From: an uncultured Bacilli bacterium
GTDB lineage: Bacteria > Bacillota_I > Bacilli_A > RF39 > UBA660
Assembly (NCBI GenBank): GCA_934162265.1
Contig: CAKPHZ010000015.1
Location: 1 to 36,852 of the forward strand
Direction of reading: 5' to 3'
DNA length: 36,852 bases
Position 1 is the stretch's first letter; each line of letters opens with the position of its first letter. Below, one piece after another: positions 8,173-16,854 of the stretch. A program made the translations under genes and the position numbers. The notes under the pieces were generated by a model. The model was not told where the DNA came from and did no database searches. It saw only the letters and a list, made by a program, of their open reading frames with translations.

Positions 8173-9045
8173 ATGGTAAGTGCAAGCATGGTAAAAGAAT
8201 TGCGTGAGACTAGTGGCGCTGGAATGCTAGATTGTAAAAAGGCATTAGAAGCTACAAATGGAAATATGGAAGAAGCAATAAATTGGCTAAGAGAAAAAGG
8301 TATTTCTAAAGCAGCTAAAAAAGCTTCTCGTATTGCTGCTGAAGGCTTAGCTTTTGCTAAGATTGATGGAAATAAGGCAGTAATTGTAGAAGTTAATTCT
8401 GAGACTGACTTTGTTGCTAAGAATGAAGAATTTAAGTCTCTTGTTAATGAGATTGCTGATATTGTTTTAAAAAATAGTCCAAAAAATGTAGAAGAAGCTT
8501 TAGAAGTAGTTTCTGATGGTAAAAAACTTTCAGATATTATTTCTGAAAAAGTTGCTACTATTGGGGAAAAATTATCATTCCGTCGTTTTGAAGTTTTAGA
8601 AAAAGAAGACAGTCAAATTTTTGGTACTTATTCACATATGGGTGGAAAGATTGTTACAGTTGTTGTACTAGAGGGTAATGATGCAGAACTTGCGAAAGAT
8701 ATCGCAATGCAAGCTGCTGCAATGAGACCTTTATACTTAAATCGTGACGAAGTTCCAGAAGAACGTATTGAAAAGGAAAAAGCTGTTTTAACTGAACAAG
8801 CTGAAAATGAAGGATTAGATCCAAATAAATTACCAATGATTGTGAATGGTAGATTAAATAAATTTTTTGAAGAAGTTTGTTTAGTTGATCAAGGATTTAT
8901 TAAAGAAAACAAGATGAAAGTTTCTAAATATGTAGAATCAAAAAATAGTAATATTGTTCAATTTGTTCGTTATGAAGTTGGTGAAGGAATTGAGAAAAAA
9001 GAAGAAAACTTTGCTGATGAAGTAATGAAACAAATGAATGCTTAA
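8173..9045 (+). CDS. tsf: Elongation factor Ts
   Basis: EF-Ts is the guanine nucleotide exchange factor for EF-Tu. The 290-aa protein has the N-terminal UBA-like helical domain (MVKELRETSGAGMLDCKKAL), the conserved TDFVAKNEEF motif (about residues 77-86) and the core dimerisation domains with AAMRPLYL. Length is normal. GGGAGG at 8158-8163 precedes the ATG. It is co-transcribed with rpsB and followed by a terminator. Confidence 0.98.
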   Translation: MVSASMVKELRETSGAGMLDCKKALEATNGNMEEAINWLREKGISKAAKKASRIAAEGLAFAKIDGNKAVIVEVNSETDFVAKNEEFKSLVNEIADIVLKNSPKNVEEALEVVSDGKKLSDIISEKVATIGEKLSFRRFEVLEKEDSQIFGTYSHMGGKIVTVVVLEGNDAELAKDIAMQAAAMRPLYLNRDEVPEERIEKEKAVLTEQAENEGLDPNKLPMIVNGRLNKFFEEVCLVDQGFIKENKMKVSKYVESKNSNIVQFVRYEVGEGIEKKEENFADEVMKQMNA

Positions 9046-9054
9046 TATGAATTT

Positions 9055-9081
9055 GAACTAGATTTTTTCTGGTTCTTTTTT
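9055..9081 (+). terminator. rpsB-tsf terminator
   Basis: GAACTAGA (9055-9062) pairs with TCTGGTTC (9068-9075) with one T-G pair. The loop is five T residues and six T residues follow. Confidence 0.8.
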
Positions 9082-9128
9082 ATACTACTGTTAGATAGTG
9101 AAATTAGTATTTTTTCATACTTTAATGA

Positions 9129-9281
9129 ATTTTTAATTTTAATGTAAAACTTTGGAAGTATTTTTTTTCTTTTGAAAAATTATTATTTGGTTTTCAAAAT
9201 ACTGAATTATATGATAAACTTCTTACTACATATTATTCTAAAGTAGGGAACAATGTTTTAGTAAAAGAAAAAAAGAATTAG
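9129..9281 (+). pseudogene. Possible decayed coding remnant
   Basis: This frame is open for 50 codons with no usable start codon. Its last ~35 residues (for example FQNTELYDKLLTTYYSKVGN) read like real protein and end in KEKKN then a stop. No ribosome site is present. It may be the tail of a degraded gene, or chance in AT-rich DNA. I recognise no family. Confidence 0.2.
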
Positions 9282-9299
9282 ATTTGTCTAGTTCTTTTT
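9262..9299 (-). terminator. Terminator of the DUF378 gene
   Basis: A 13-bp stem (9270-9282 with 9287-9299, one wobble pair) has loop TTTG. Read on the minus strand it is followed by CTTTTAC-type T-rich DNA. It overlaps the stop codon of the minus-strand gene and could also act on the plus strand. Confidence 0.7.
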
Positions 9300-9495
9300 A
9301 GTGATCTAAATCTTTAGTTAGAATGCCAATATTAACGAGTCCAGATATTGCTACTACTACATAGACAACTCTTGTTAGAATTGTTCCATCTCCAAATAGG
9401 AATTCTACTAAGTTAAAGTTAAATATTCCAACAAGTCCCCAGTTTACACATCCTATAATGGCTAATACTAAAGTAATTTTATATAACGTATTCAT
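9298..9495 (-). CDS. DUF378 family small membrane protein
   Basis: The 65-aa protein has two hydrophobic helices (about 5-27 and 40-58) and the family features IGCVNWGLVGIFNFNLVEFLFG. This matches DUF378 (the YuzA-like family of unknown function) over its whole length. GGAGG lies 5-6 bases upstream of the ATG on the minus strand. It is a single-gene unit divergent from the interrupted lipoprotein gene. Confidence 0.88.
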   Translation of the reverse strand: MNTLYKITLVLAIIGCVNWGLVGIFNFNLVEFLFGDGTILTRVVYVVVAISGLVNIGILTKDLDH

Positions 9496-9523
9496 TTTTG
9501 CCTCCTTTTTATACTAATATTAT

Positions 9524-9552
9524 TTGACAATTTTAGCTAATTTATTCATAAT
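9524..9552 (+). promoter_or_regulatory. Promoter of the interrupted lipoprotein gene
   Basis: A consensus TTGACA (9524-9529), a 17-bp spacer and CATAAT (9547-9552) lie ~47 bp upstream of the start codon. The promoter is intact although the gene it serves is split. Confidence 0.8.
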
Positions 9553-9598
9553 TTTTTTTTAAATATATATAATTTTAATGAAAGTTAGAGAGGTGAAT

Positions 9599-9892
9599 AT
9601 GAAAAATATTTTAAAGTTAGTACTGATTAGTAGTATTTTCTTATTATCTGGTTGTGGAATTAAGAATGCAGATAGTGTACTTAAAAATATGGAGAAGAGT
9701 CTTAAGAATGCAAATAGTTATTATGTAGAAGGTGTTATGGAAATTATTAATCATGAGGATACTTATACCTATAATGTTAATGTTTCTTATAAAAATGGGG
9801 ATTATTATAAGATAGTACTTACAAATACTCTAAATAATCATGAACAGGTAATTTTAAGAAATGATGACGGTGTATATGTTGATACCCTTTAA
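9599..9892 (+). pseudogene. Lipoprotein gene, N-terminal part, cut by the 20-kb element
   Basis: A signal peptide ends in a lipobox (LLSGC, Cys at residue 20). It is followed by the start of a LolA/GerS-like lipoprotein domain (SVLKNMEKSLKNANSYYVEG, later NHEQVILRNDDGVYV). ATG 9599 is chosen over the in-frame 9578 because GAGAGGTG at 9587-9594 precedes it. The first 94 codons end at 9880. The last three residues (DTL) and stop come from the element. The missing remainder is found at 30012-30971, whose first residues (VTPSLNKSFKF) continue the domain in frame. As it stands, a truncated 97-aa lipoprotein would be made. The split is seen directly; the family name is recognition without a database search. 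Confidence 0.88.
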
Positions 9893-9900
9893 AGTTACAA
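9865..9900 (+). other. attL site (left junction of the element)
   Basis: Host DNA ...GGTGTATA meets TGTTG (9877-9881), which is followed by the element arm ATACCCT and GTTACAA (9894-9900). The TGTTG is repeated at 30008-30012. The arm GATACCCT (9881-9888) is the exact inverted complement of AGGGTATC at 30000-30007. Confidence 0.85.
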
Positions 9901-9904
9901 ATTT

Positions 9905-9931
9905 GATTTACAAATAGTAGATCTTTTTTTT
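9905..9931 (+). terminator. Terminator just inside the element's left end
   Basis: GATTTAC (9905-9911) pairs with GTAGATC (9917-9923) around loop AAATA with one wobble pair. It is followed by TTTTTTT, A, TTTT. It would stop transcription from the host lipoprotein promoter before it reaches the cargo. Confidence 0.7.
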
Positions 9932-9967
9932 ATTTTCTTTTAAATAAATAAATAAGTTTCTTTTTCA

Positions 9968-9976
9968 TGATATACT
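9968..9976 (+). promoter_or_regulatory. Likely promoter of the XRE-ABC operon
   Basis: TGATATACT is an extended -10 with TATACT at 9971-9976. No clear -35 is present. It lies just upstream of three repeated TTGCAAC-like sites and 109 bp before the regulator's start codon. Confidence 0.4.
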
Positions 9977-9992
9977 AATAGTGTTAAATGTA

Positions 9993-10041
9993 TTTTGCAA
10001 CTGATATTTTACATTTTGCAACCTTTTTTTGGTGGCGCAAC
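9993..10041 (+). repeat. Three direct TTGCAAC-like repeats, candidate operators
   Basis: TTTTGCAAC occurs ending at 10001 and again ending at 10022, exactly 21 bp apart. A related GCGCAAC ends at 10041, 19 bp further. Spacing close to two helical turns on one DNA face fits cooperative binding of the adjacent XRE regulator. The binding partner is inference. Confidence 0.4.
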
Positions 10042-10084
10042 TGGAGAAAGTTATGTTAAAATTTGCAGTAGAGAGGTGAGAAAA

Positions 10085-11485
10085 ATGAAATTTTATGAAA
10101 AATTAGTCATTTTAAGAAAGAAAAATAATTTTAGTCAAGAACAGTTGGCTGATCGGTTAGGAGTTTCACGACAAGCTGTTTCTAAATGGGAATCTGGAAC
10201 ATCAGTTCCTGATATGGACAAGATGATGAATCTTTGTAAAATATTAAATTGTAGTTTAGAAGAACTTGTTGATGATGGAATTTCTCATGGTAATACAAAA
10301 GATACAGAAGTAAAATTTAGTTGGAAAGAATATTATCAAGAGTTTTTAGATTTTGTGACAAAAACATTTAATATGTTTTGGAGTATGAGATTGGTTGAAA
10401 AGGTAAAGTGTATTTTAGAAATGCTATTTATTGCTTTTATTCTTTATTTATTATGGTTTATTACGGGAGCAATTATTACCCGAGTTTTTTCTAATTTAAT
10501 TTATTTATTGCCATTTACGGTAAGAAATATTGTGATGAATGTATCTTCTCTTATTTATGCTATCTTTGGATTAGGGATTGGTTTAGTATTAATTATTCAT
10601 ATTTTTAAAATAAGATATTTAGATTATTTTGTTACTATTGAAGATAATAATGTTGTTGAAAAAAAGATAGAATCTCCTGTTGATGAAGGCGTTCATGAAA
10701 AAGAGGAAACAAGAACTTTTGTAGAGAAGAAGAAAAATAAAATTATTATTCGAGATCCTAAGCATAGTACATATCATTTTTTTGATTTTCTAGCAAGAAT
10801 TGTGGTTTTATTTTTAAAGTTTATGTTTTGGATTGTTGCTATTCCTTTTGTAATTACTTTTGTTTTTATTACTTTTTTAGGATGTTCTAGTTTATTTTAT
10901 CTTAAAGATACGATTCTTTATTTCGGTATTTTTATGATTTGTTTAGGTGCTATTTTGGTAAATTATTTAATTTTAGAGTTTATTTATCATTTTATTTTTG
11001 AATTAAAAAATCTTTATCATCGAATGTTTATTTTATTTATTATTGGTCTTCTTTTTATGGGAGTAGGTGCTAGTGTTAGCTTTTTAACATATACTTCTTT
11101 TGAAGTTGTAGATAATTATCAAAGTGAAGATTTAGAGGTTACGACAAAGAAAATTCAAGTTAATGAAGATACTGAATTTTGTTTTTTAAGAGATGCGAAT
11201 ACAAATATTAGTTATCATATTGATGATACAAAGAAGGATATTACAGTAGAAATTAAACACCCACGTGTTTATGAGGTTTATTTATATGAATCTGGAGACA
11301 ATGACCATCACTACTTTTTAGATTATTATGCTAAAGATGGAATTCTAGAATTACAATCTTATCAAAAATTACTTCGGGAGAAGAAGAGATTAAGTTTAGA
11401 TAGAGAATATCATTTTGATATTAAAATTACTGCTTCTTCTACTGTTATTAATCAATTAAAACAAAAAGAAAATATAGATGATTAA
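10085..11485 (+). CDS. Membrane-embedded XRE-family transcriptional regulator
   Basis: The 466-aa protein has an N-terminal XRE/Cro-type helix-turn-helix (about residues 5-62; FSQEQLADRLGVSRQAVSKW). It is followed by hydrophobic segments near 112-132, 150-173, 238-268, 277-300 and 312-336. A ~130-residue C-terminal domain (from about 338) is rich in beta-prone sequence and probably lies outside the membrane. ATG 10085 is chosen over the longer frame from 9995 because GAGAGGTGAG at 10070-10079 precedes it and the HTH starts right after. It lies 37 bp upstream of two ABC transporters in one operon. This arrangement suggests a one-component sensor that detects an extracellular or membrane signal, such as a peptide antibiotic, and controls the transporters. 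The ligand is unknown. Confidence 0.85.
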   Translation: MKFYEKLVILRKKNNFSQEQLADRLGVSRQAVSKWESGTSVPDMDKMMNLCKILNCSLEELVDDGISHGNTKDTEVKFSWKEYYQEFLDFVTKTFNMFWSMRLVEKVKCILEMLFIAFILYLLWFITGAIITRVFSNLIYLLPFTVRNIVMNVSSLIYAIFGLGIGLVLIIHIFKIRYLDYFVTIEDNNVVEKKIESPVDEGVHEKEETRTFVEKKKNKIIIRDPKHSTYHFFDFLARIVVLFLKFMFWIVAIPFVITFVFITFLGCSSLFYLKDTILYFGIFMICLGAILVNYLILEFIYHFIFELKNLYHRMFILFIIGLLFMGVGASVSFLTYTSFEVVDNYQSEDLEVTTKKIQVNEDTEFCFLRDANTNISYHIDDTKKDITVEIKHPRVYEVYLYESGDNDHHYFLDYYAKDGILELQSYQKLLREKKRLSLDREYHFDIKITASSTVINQLKQKENIDD

Positions 11486-11522
11486 GTAAATTATTTTTAA
11501 GTATTTTAGTGAGGAGGAAAAA

Positions 11523-13745
11523 ATGATAACATTAAAAAATGTATCAAAGTATTATTATAATAAAGGAATTATTGCTAGTGGATTTACGAAGTTAAATTTA
11601 AGTTTTCATTTAGGAGAATTTGTTGCTATTACAGGTGAATCTGGTAGTGGAAAATCGACACTTTTAAATGTCATTAGTGGACTAGATTCTTATGAAGAAG
11701 GGGAGATGTATATTGATGGTAAGGAAACCAGTCATTATACAGAAACTGATTTTGAAAATTATCGTCGTGAATATATCAGTAATATCTTTCAAAATTTTAA
11801 TTTGGTAAATAGTTATACGGTTTATCAAAATATTGAATTAGTGATGTTGACTAATGGAAAAAAAGGTAGGGAAGTCAAAAAGAAGATTTTAGCACTAATT
11901 GATCAAGTTGGACTTCATCGCTATAAAAATACGAAAGTGTCTAAATTATCTGGTGGTCAAAAGCAGCGTGTAGCGATTGCTCGTGCTTTAGCAAAGGAAA
12001 CTCCTATTTTAATCGCCGATGAACCAACTGGTAATTTGGATTCTACTTCTGCTTTAGAAATTATTCAATTACTTCATGATATATCAAAAGATAAATTAGT
12101 GATTATTGTTACACATAATTATGAACAAGTAGAAAAATATGTCACTAGAAAAATTAAAATGCATGATGGAAAAGTTTTAGAGGATAAAGTTTTGAAAAAG
12201 ACAAAAGAAGTGAATTATAGCAAAAATGAAAGACAACGTAATCTTTGTTTTTCTAGTAAACTGAAATTAGGGTTTCGTAATGCTTTTAATATTTTTCCTA
12301 AGTTTGTTTTAGTATTGATGGTCTATCTTTTTGTTGTCTCTTCAGTCATGTTTGCGTATTCTTTCTTTAAAAAACAAATTTATTTGTTAGAAAATAATGG
12401 TTATAATAGTTATTTTCAAGATACTTCATCTACGAGATTAGTCATCAAGAAAGAAGATAAGTCAGTATTTTCTGATGAAGATTATGAGAAAATAAAGAAT
12501 ATTTCTCATGTGAAAAAAGTTGTTCCTTATGATTTAAATTTAGATAACGTGATTTATCTTCATGATGATAATTCTTTCTATTTTCAAGGATTATTTGATG
12601 ATGTACAAAATTTTTCTTCGAATAAAAAATTAGCATATGGAACTTTACCGGTTAAGGATGATGAGATTTTAATTTTAGGAAGTTCTAATGACTATGTTTT
12701 AAGTGATCTTGGAAAAGATATTATTGGTAAAAAAGTAACACTTTCTACTCAGAATACTTCTGAAGATAGTAAAACTTATACAATTACGGGAGTTTCTTAT
12801 GATAAAAATTTAAATTATTATGATATTGGGAAGATTTATGGGACAAATCATTTGATTGATCAATTAAAATTTTCAATGAATCAGTCAATGAGTCAACTTA
12901 AGGTTTTATTTTTAGATGAATATCATGATTCTAATTCTTATGATGTTCATTATCGGATTATTCCTAGTGATAAGGTTCAAGGGGATGATGTTTATATTTC
13001 TAGTGATTTTAATTCTTCTTGTAAAAATGATTCTTGTTTGGGATATCCTTTAAAAATAGAAGTAAATCAATTATATTATCAGGATTCTTTATCTTTAAAA
13101 GTAGGAAAAACTTATCAAAAGAATAATATGAAGACTTTATTAGGAGATTATTCTTTTGAGGAATATAATGGAGCAATCTTTATTAGTACAGATAATTATA
13201 ATCGTTTATTTAATAAAGGAAACTATCAGAGTAGTATTTTTGTGGATAAGGAAAAGAATATTGATACGGTTAGAGAAGAACTTACGAAAAATAATATTTC
13301 TTCTTTAAAAATAAAGGATACTTTAGTGAATGATGGTGCGGTTGAAGAAATGAAGATTATTCAAACGATTGTTATTGTTACTTTGTTTATTACTTTATTC
13401 TTTATTGCTTATTTTGTTATTCGAATTATTTTAAAATCTAGAAATATTTATTTTGGTACAATTCGTATTTTAGGGGCTAAGAGAAGTGATTGTAAGCAAT
13501 TATTAGAGATTGAATTATTTACGGTATTTCATCTTGCTTATTTCTTATTTTTGTTCTTGTTATATGGAAATTGGAAACGATTATTTCATCTTTCTATTTT
13601 TACAACAGTATCTAAATATTTAGTATTATCTGATTATCTTTTGCTTTATCTTATTTTAGTATTAATGTCGTATTTGATTAGTGTTCGTTTTGCGCGTAAG
13701 ATATTTTGTCATAGTGCGATGAAAACGATGAGGGAGGAGGTTTAA
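11523..13745 (+). CDS. ABC transporter, fused ATPase and FtsX-type permease (first of pair)
   Basis: The 740-aa protein has an N-terminal ATPase domain: Walker A GESGSGKST (38-46), signature LSGGQKQRV (about 142), Walker B ILIADEPTGNLD, and the switch His in IIVTHN. A transmembrane helix (about 257-280), a ~330-residue external region and C-terminal membrane helices (about 618-645, 660-690 and 700-728) follow. This is the MacB/LolCDE-type layout of mechanotransmission ABC systems rather than a channel-type importer. GAGGAGG lies 6 bases before the ATG. The next ABC gene starts one base after its stop, so the two products may pair as a heterodimer. The likely role is export or extraction of peptides or lipids. 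Confidence 0.92.
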   Translation: MITLKNVSKYYYNKGIIASGFTKLNLSFHLGEFVAITGESGSGKSTLLNVISGLDSYEEGEMYIDGKETSHYTETDFENYRREYISNIFQNFNLVNSYTVYQNIELVMLTNGKKGREVKKKILALIDQVGLHRYKNTKVSKLSGGQKQRVAIARALAKETPILIADEPTGNLDSTSALEIIQLLHDISKDKLVIIVTHNYEQVEKYVTRKIKMHDGKVLEDKVLKKTKEVNYSKNERQRNLCFSSKLKLGFRNAFNIFPKFVLVLMVYLFVVSSVMFAYSFFKKQIYLLENNGYNSYFQDTSSTRLVIKKEDKSVFSDEDYEKIKNISHVKKVVPYDLNLDNVIYLHDDNSFYFQGLFDDVQNFSSNKKLAYGTLPVKDDEILILGSSNDYVLSDLGKDIIGKKVTLSTQNTSEDSKTYTITGVSYDKNLNYYDIGKIYGTNHLIDQLKFSMNQSMSQLKVLFLDEYHDSNSYDVHYRIIPSDKVQGDDVYISSDFNSSCKNDSCLGYPLKIEVNQLYYQDSLSLKVGKTYQKNNMKTLLGDYSFEEYNGAIFISTDNYNRLFNKGNYQSSIFVDKEKNIDTVREELTKNNISSLKIKDTLVNDGAVEEMKIIQTIVIVTLFITLFFIAYFVIRIILKSRNIYFGTIRILGAKRSDCKQLLEIELFTVFHLAYFLFLFLLYGNWKRLFHLSIFTTVSKYLVLSDYLLLYLILVLMSYLISVRFARKIFCHSAMKTMREEV

Positions 13746-13746
13746 A

Positions 13747-16179
13747 ATGCTTAGTTTGAAGAAGGTAAATAAATATTTTCATCGGGGAAAAAAGAATCAA
13801 ATTCATGTTATTGATCATACTTCATTAGAACTTCCTGATACAGGATTAGTTGCTTTACTTGGACCATCTGGATGTGGAAAGACCACTCTTTTAAATGCTA
13901 TTGGTGGATTGGATAAGATAAAGAGTGGAACAATTACTATTGATTCTAAGAAAATTAATACACGGTTTATTTCTAAGGTAGATAAGATTAGAAATTTATA
14001 TATAGGATATATATTTCAGGATTATAAATTGATTGATCATTTATCTGTTTATGATAATGTTGCAATTGTTTTAAAGATGTTAGGAATTAAAAATAAAGAA
14101 GAAATTAAGCGGCGAGTTGAGTATGTTTTAGATTGTGTTGGCATGCTTCGTTATCAAAGAAGGCCTGCTGGAATGCTATCAGGTGGAGAAAGACAGCGAG
14201 TAGGAATTGCTAGAGCAATTGTTAAAAATCCTAATATTATTTTAGCAGATGAACCAACAGGAAATTTGGATAGTAAGAATACTTTAGAGATTATGAAGAT
14301 TATTAAAGCAATTTCTAAAAATCGATTGGTTATTTTAGTTACGCATGAACAGAATTTGGCTACTTTTTATGCTGATCGTATTATTCGTATTGCTGATGGT
14401 AAGATTTTATCAGATGAAGAGAATACTTATGATCATGAGTTGGATTATGAGATTGATAATTGTTTTTATTTAAAAGATTTTAAAAAGAAAAATACTTATC
14501 AAGAAGGGGATACTTGTATTTCTCTTTATCGAAATGATCAAGAACATATTTCTTTAGATATGGTTGTTCGTAATGGGAATGTTTATATTAAAAGTAATAA
14601 TGATCTTCATGTAGAAGTTGTTGATGATACTTCTAATATTGAATTTATTGATGATCATTATCAAAAGATAGGGAAAAATCATTTAGAGGATTATCAGTTT
14701 GATTTTTCTAAGATTGATAATCAAAAGTTTAAGAAAAGATATGCTTCTATTATGAATCCTTTTTCTTCTATTCGTAAAGGCTTTTTAAAGGTGTTAGATT
14801 ATCCTATTTTAAAGAAATTACTTTTATTTGGTTTTTTTCTTGCTGGTATGTTTATTATGTATTCAACCAGTAGTATTGCTGCTACTTTACAACTTCATGA
14901 AGAAGATTTTATTGAGTTAGATCCTCATTATTTACTTATAGAAAAAGGGAAAAATACTGATGAAGATTATATGGCTTATCAAGATGTTGATGATGTTTTA
15001 TATGTTCTTCCTGGTAATTCTAAAGTAAATTTTAATTTTTTAGCACAAGATTATTATCAAACATTTAATGTACCAGCTGGTTCATTATCCGGTTCTTTAG
15101 TTGATCTTTCTATGATTAAAAAATCGGATATAATAAAAGGAGATATGCCTACTAATTCTCATGAGATTGTTATTGATAAGTTGGTAGCAACAAGATTATT
15201 AGATAGTTCTAGTAGTTATCAGATGGCTGGTATTGTTGGTGTAGATGATTTCTTAGGAAGAGTAGTTAGTATTCCTCATTTAGGAGAATTTAAGATTGTA
15301 GGAATTACTGATCAAGTAAGGGCAAATATATATGTTAATAAAGAGATGATGGTACCAATTATTGTAAATAGTAGTAAAAATGATAATGAGTCTGATGATA
15401 ATCATACAAAGAAAAATTCTTTTGTTGCTTACTCTTTATATCAAGATAAAATTACCATTAAAAAAGGAAGAGCACCTGTTAATGATAATGAAATTGTTGT
15501 GAATATCAATTCAGAATCTTCTATGCCTTTAAATAAAGAAGTAAAGATATCTGAACATGATTCTAGAGTTGTTGTTGGCTATTATACTAGTGTAGATGGT
15601 TATTCTTATTACTTTACAACAGATAAAGCTATTTTATCCAATTATTTAAAAAAGAATAGATATTTAGCTATTTATACCAATAAGGAAAAGAAAGTATTAA
15701 GTACTTTTCAAGAAAAAAAAGTAAATATTTATAGCAGTTATGATAGAAGTTTAAAGGAATATCAAGAAAAAAAGAAAGAGAATAGAAAAACGACTTTGAT
15801 TGTATCAGGAATTATTCTTGCTATTTCATTTATTGAAATCTTTTTAATGATTCGTTCTTCTTTCTTATCTAGAGTAAAAGAAATTGGAATATATAGGGCA
15901 ATTGGAGTAAAAGTTTTAGATATTTATTTAATGTTTTCGGGAGAAATTATTGCAATTACTACTTTAGCAGGAATTCCTGGATTATTATTAATGGCATACT
16001 TTTTATCCGTCTTGTCTAAAGTAAAATTTTTATCTAGGATGATTTTAATTAATCCAGTTCTTGTAGTATTTGCTATTTTAATTACTTATTTATTGAATTT
16101 ATTTATTGGATTATTTCCTATTTATTTTACTGTTAGAAAAAGACCTGCTGAAATATTAAGTCGCTATGACGTAGACTAA
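13747..16179 (+). CDS. ABC transporter, fused ATPase and FtsX-type permease (second of pair)
   Basis: The 810-aa protein has Walker A GPSGCGKTT (39-47), signature LSGGERQRVGIARA, Walker B IILADEPTGNLD and LVTHE in the ATPase domain. An acidic linker, a membrane helix (about 357-380), a long extracellular region and three C-terminal helices (about 681-705, 728-755 and 770-797) follow. The SRVKEIGIYRAIGVK stretch is typical of FtsX-type permeases. GGGAGGAGG lies within the end of the upstream gene, and the start is one base past that gene's stop, so translation is tightly coupled. The ATPase half is similar in layout to the first transporter but the sequences differ well beyond a recent duplication. 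Confidence 0.92.
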   Translation: MLSLKKVNKYFHRGKKNQIHVIDHTSLELPDTGLVALLGPSGCGKTTLLNAIGGLDKIKSGTITIDSKKINTRFISKVDKIRNLYIGYIFQDYKLIDHLSVYDNVAIVLKMLGIKNKEEIKRRVEYVLDCVGMLRYQRRPAGMLSGGERQRVGIARAIVKNPNIILADEPTGNLDSKNTLEIMKIIKAISKNRLVILVTHEQNLATFYADRIIRIADGKILSDEENTYDHELDYEIDNCFYLKDFKKKNTYQEGDTCISLYRNDQEHISLDMVVRNGNVYIKSNNDLHVEVVDDTSNIEFIDDHYQKIGKNHLEDYQFDFSKIDNQKFKKRYASIMNPFSSIRKGFLKVLDYPILKKLLLFGFFLAGMFIMYSTSSIAATLQLHEEDFIELDPHYLLIEKGKNTDEDYMAYQDVDDVLYVLPGNSKVNFNFLAQDYYQTFNVPAGSLSGSLVDLSMIKKSDIIKGDMPTNSHEIVIDKLVATRLLDSSSSYQMAGIVGVDDFLGRVVSIPHLGEFKIVGITDQVRANIYVNKEMMVPIIVNSSKNDNESDDNHTKKNSFVAYSLYQDKITIKKGRAPVNDNEIVVNINSESSMPLNKEVKISEHDSRVVVGYYTSVDGYSYYFTTDKAILSNYLKKNRYLAIYTNKEKKVLSTFQEKKVNIYSSYDRSLKEYQEKKKENRKTTLIVSGIILAISFIEIFLMIRSSFLSRVKEIGIYRAIGVKVLDIYLMFSGEIIAITTLAGIPGLLLMAYFLSVLSKVKFLSRMILINPVLVVFAILITYLLNLFIGLFPIYFTVRKRPAEILSRYDVD

Positions 16180-16195
16180 GTTTTACGTCTTTTTT
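16168..16195 (+). terminator. Terminator of the XRE-ABC operon
   Basis: GACGTA (16168-16173) pairs with TACGTC (16184-16189), followed by six T residues. The stem spans the end of the second ABC gene. The short stem makes it moderate. Confidence 0.6.
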
Positions 16196-16209
16196 CTTGG
16201 TTAATTTTA

Positions 16210-16238
16210 TTTACTTTCTGAAGTAGATAGTCTATAAT
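16210..16238 (+). promoter_or_regulatory. Promoter of the lipid acylation operon
   Basis: TTTACT (16210-16215), 17 bp, TATAAT (16233-16238). Transcription would start near 16245, which leaves no room for a ribosome site upstream of ATG 16258 and favours the TTG at 16276. Confidence 0.65.
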
Positions 16239-16275
16239 TATCTAATAATAAAGAGTGATGTTAGGAAGTGATTGT

Positions 16276-16851
16276 TTGGAGCCTATTTTATATCGAGTAG
16301 TTAGACCAATAATTAATATTTTGTTTAAGTTTTTTTATCGGCCTACTTATCTTGGATTAGAGAATATTCCTAAGGAGGGTAGTGTTGTTTTAGCAGGAAA
16401 TCATACAAATAATTTTGATTGTCTTTTGCTAATTAGTTCTACAAAAAGAACAATTCATTTTTTAGCAAAAGATGAACTTTTAAAGGGGGTTAAGAAAGTG
16501 ATTTTTAAGAATATGGGAATTATTCCCGTAAATAGAAGAATTCATGATAAAGAAGCCTTAATAAAAGCAAAAGAAGTACTTTCTCAAAATCAAGTCATTG
16601 GCATTTTTCCTGAAGGAACTTTTGGTAAAGTTAAAGGGCAACTTTTACCTTTTAAGATAGGAGCCGTTAAAATGGCACATGATACCAATGCTAAATTAGT
16701 TCCATTTATGATAACTGGGACATATAAATTATTAAGGAAGAATATTACTATAACTTTTTATCCTCCTTATGATGTTGTTGATGATTTAGGATTAGAAAAT
16801 GATAAATTAAGAGATTTCTTACAAAAAGAATTAGATGGAAAGAAGGAATGA
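16276..16851 (+). CDS. PlsC-type 1-acylglycerol-phosphate acyltransferase (first)
   Basis: The family transfers fatty acyl groups to lysophospholipids at the inner membrane face. The H-x4-D catalytic motif is NHTNNFD, and the substrate-binding motif is FPEGTFGK. A hydrophobic N-terminal stretch (RPIINILFKFFY) fits membrane association. The frame is open from GTG 16255/ATG 16258 (198 aa). TTG 16276 is preferred because AGGAAGTGA (16263-16271) lies just upstream, giving 191 aa. It is the first gene of a three-gene operon with an acyl-activating enzyme and a second acyltransferase. The acyl acceptor could be glycerol-phosphate derivatives or another amine or alcohol; the sequence does not decide. 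Confidence 0.85.
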   Translation: MEPILYRVVRPIINILFKFFYRPTYLGLENIPKEGSVVLAGNHTNNFDCLLLISSTKRTIHFLAKDELLKGVKKVIFKNMGIIPVNRRIHDKEALIKAKEVLSQNQVIGIFPEGTFGKVKGQLLPFKIGAVKMAHDTNAKLVPFMITGTYKLLRKNITITFYPPYDVVDDLGLENDKLRDFLQKELDGKKE

Positions 16852-16854
16852 TTT

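Noticed and set aside
9995..10084. A 30-residue N-terminal extension of the XRE regulator from TTG 9995
   Set aside because: No ribosome site at 9995, the extension covers repeated operator-like DNA, and a strong site precedes ATG 10085 where the HTH starts.
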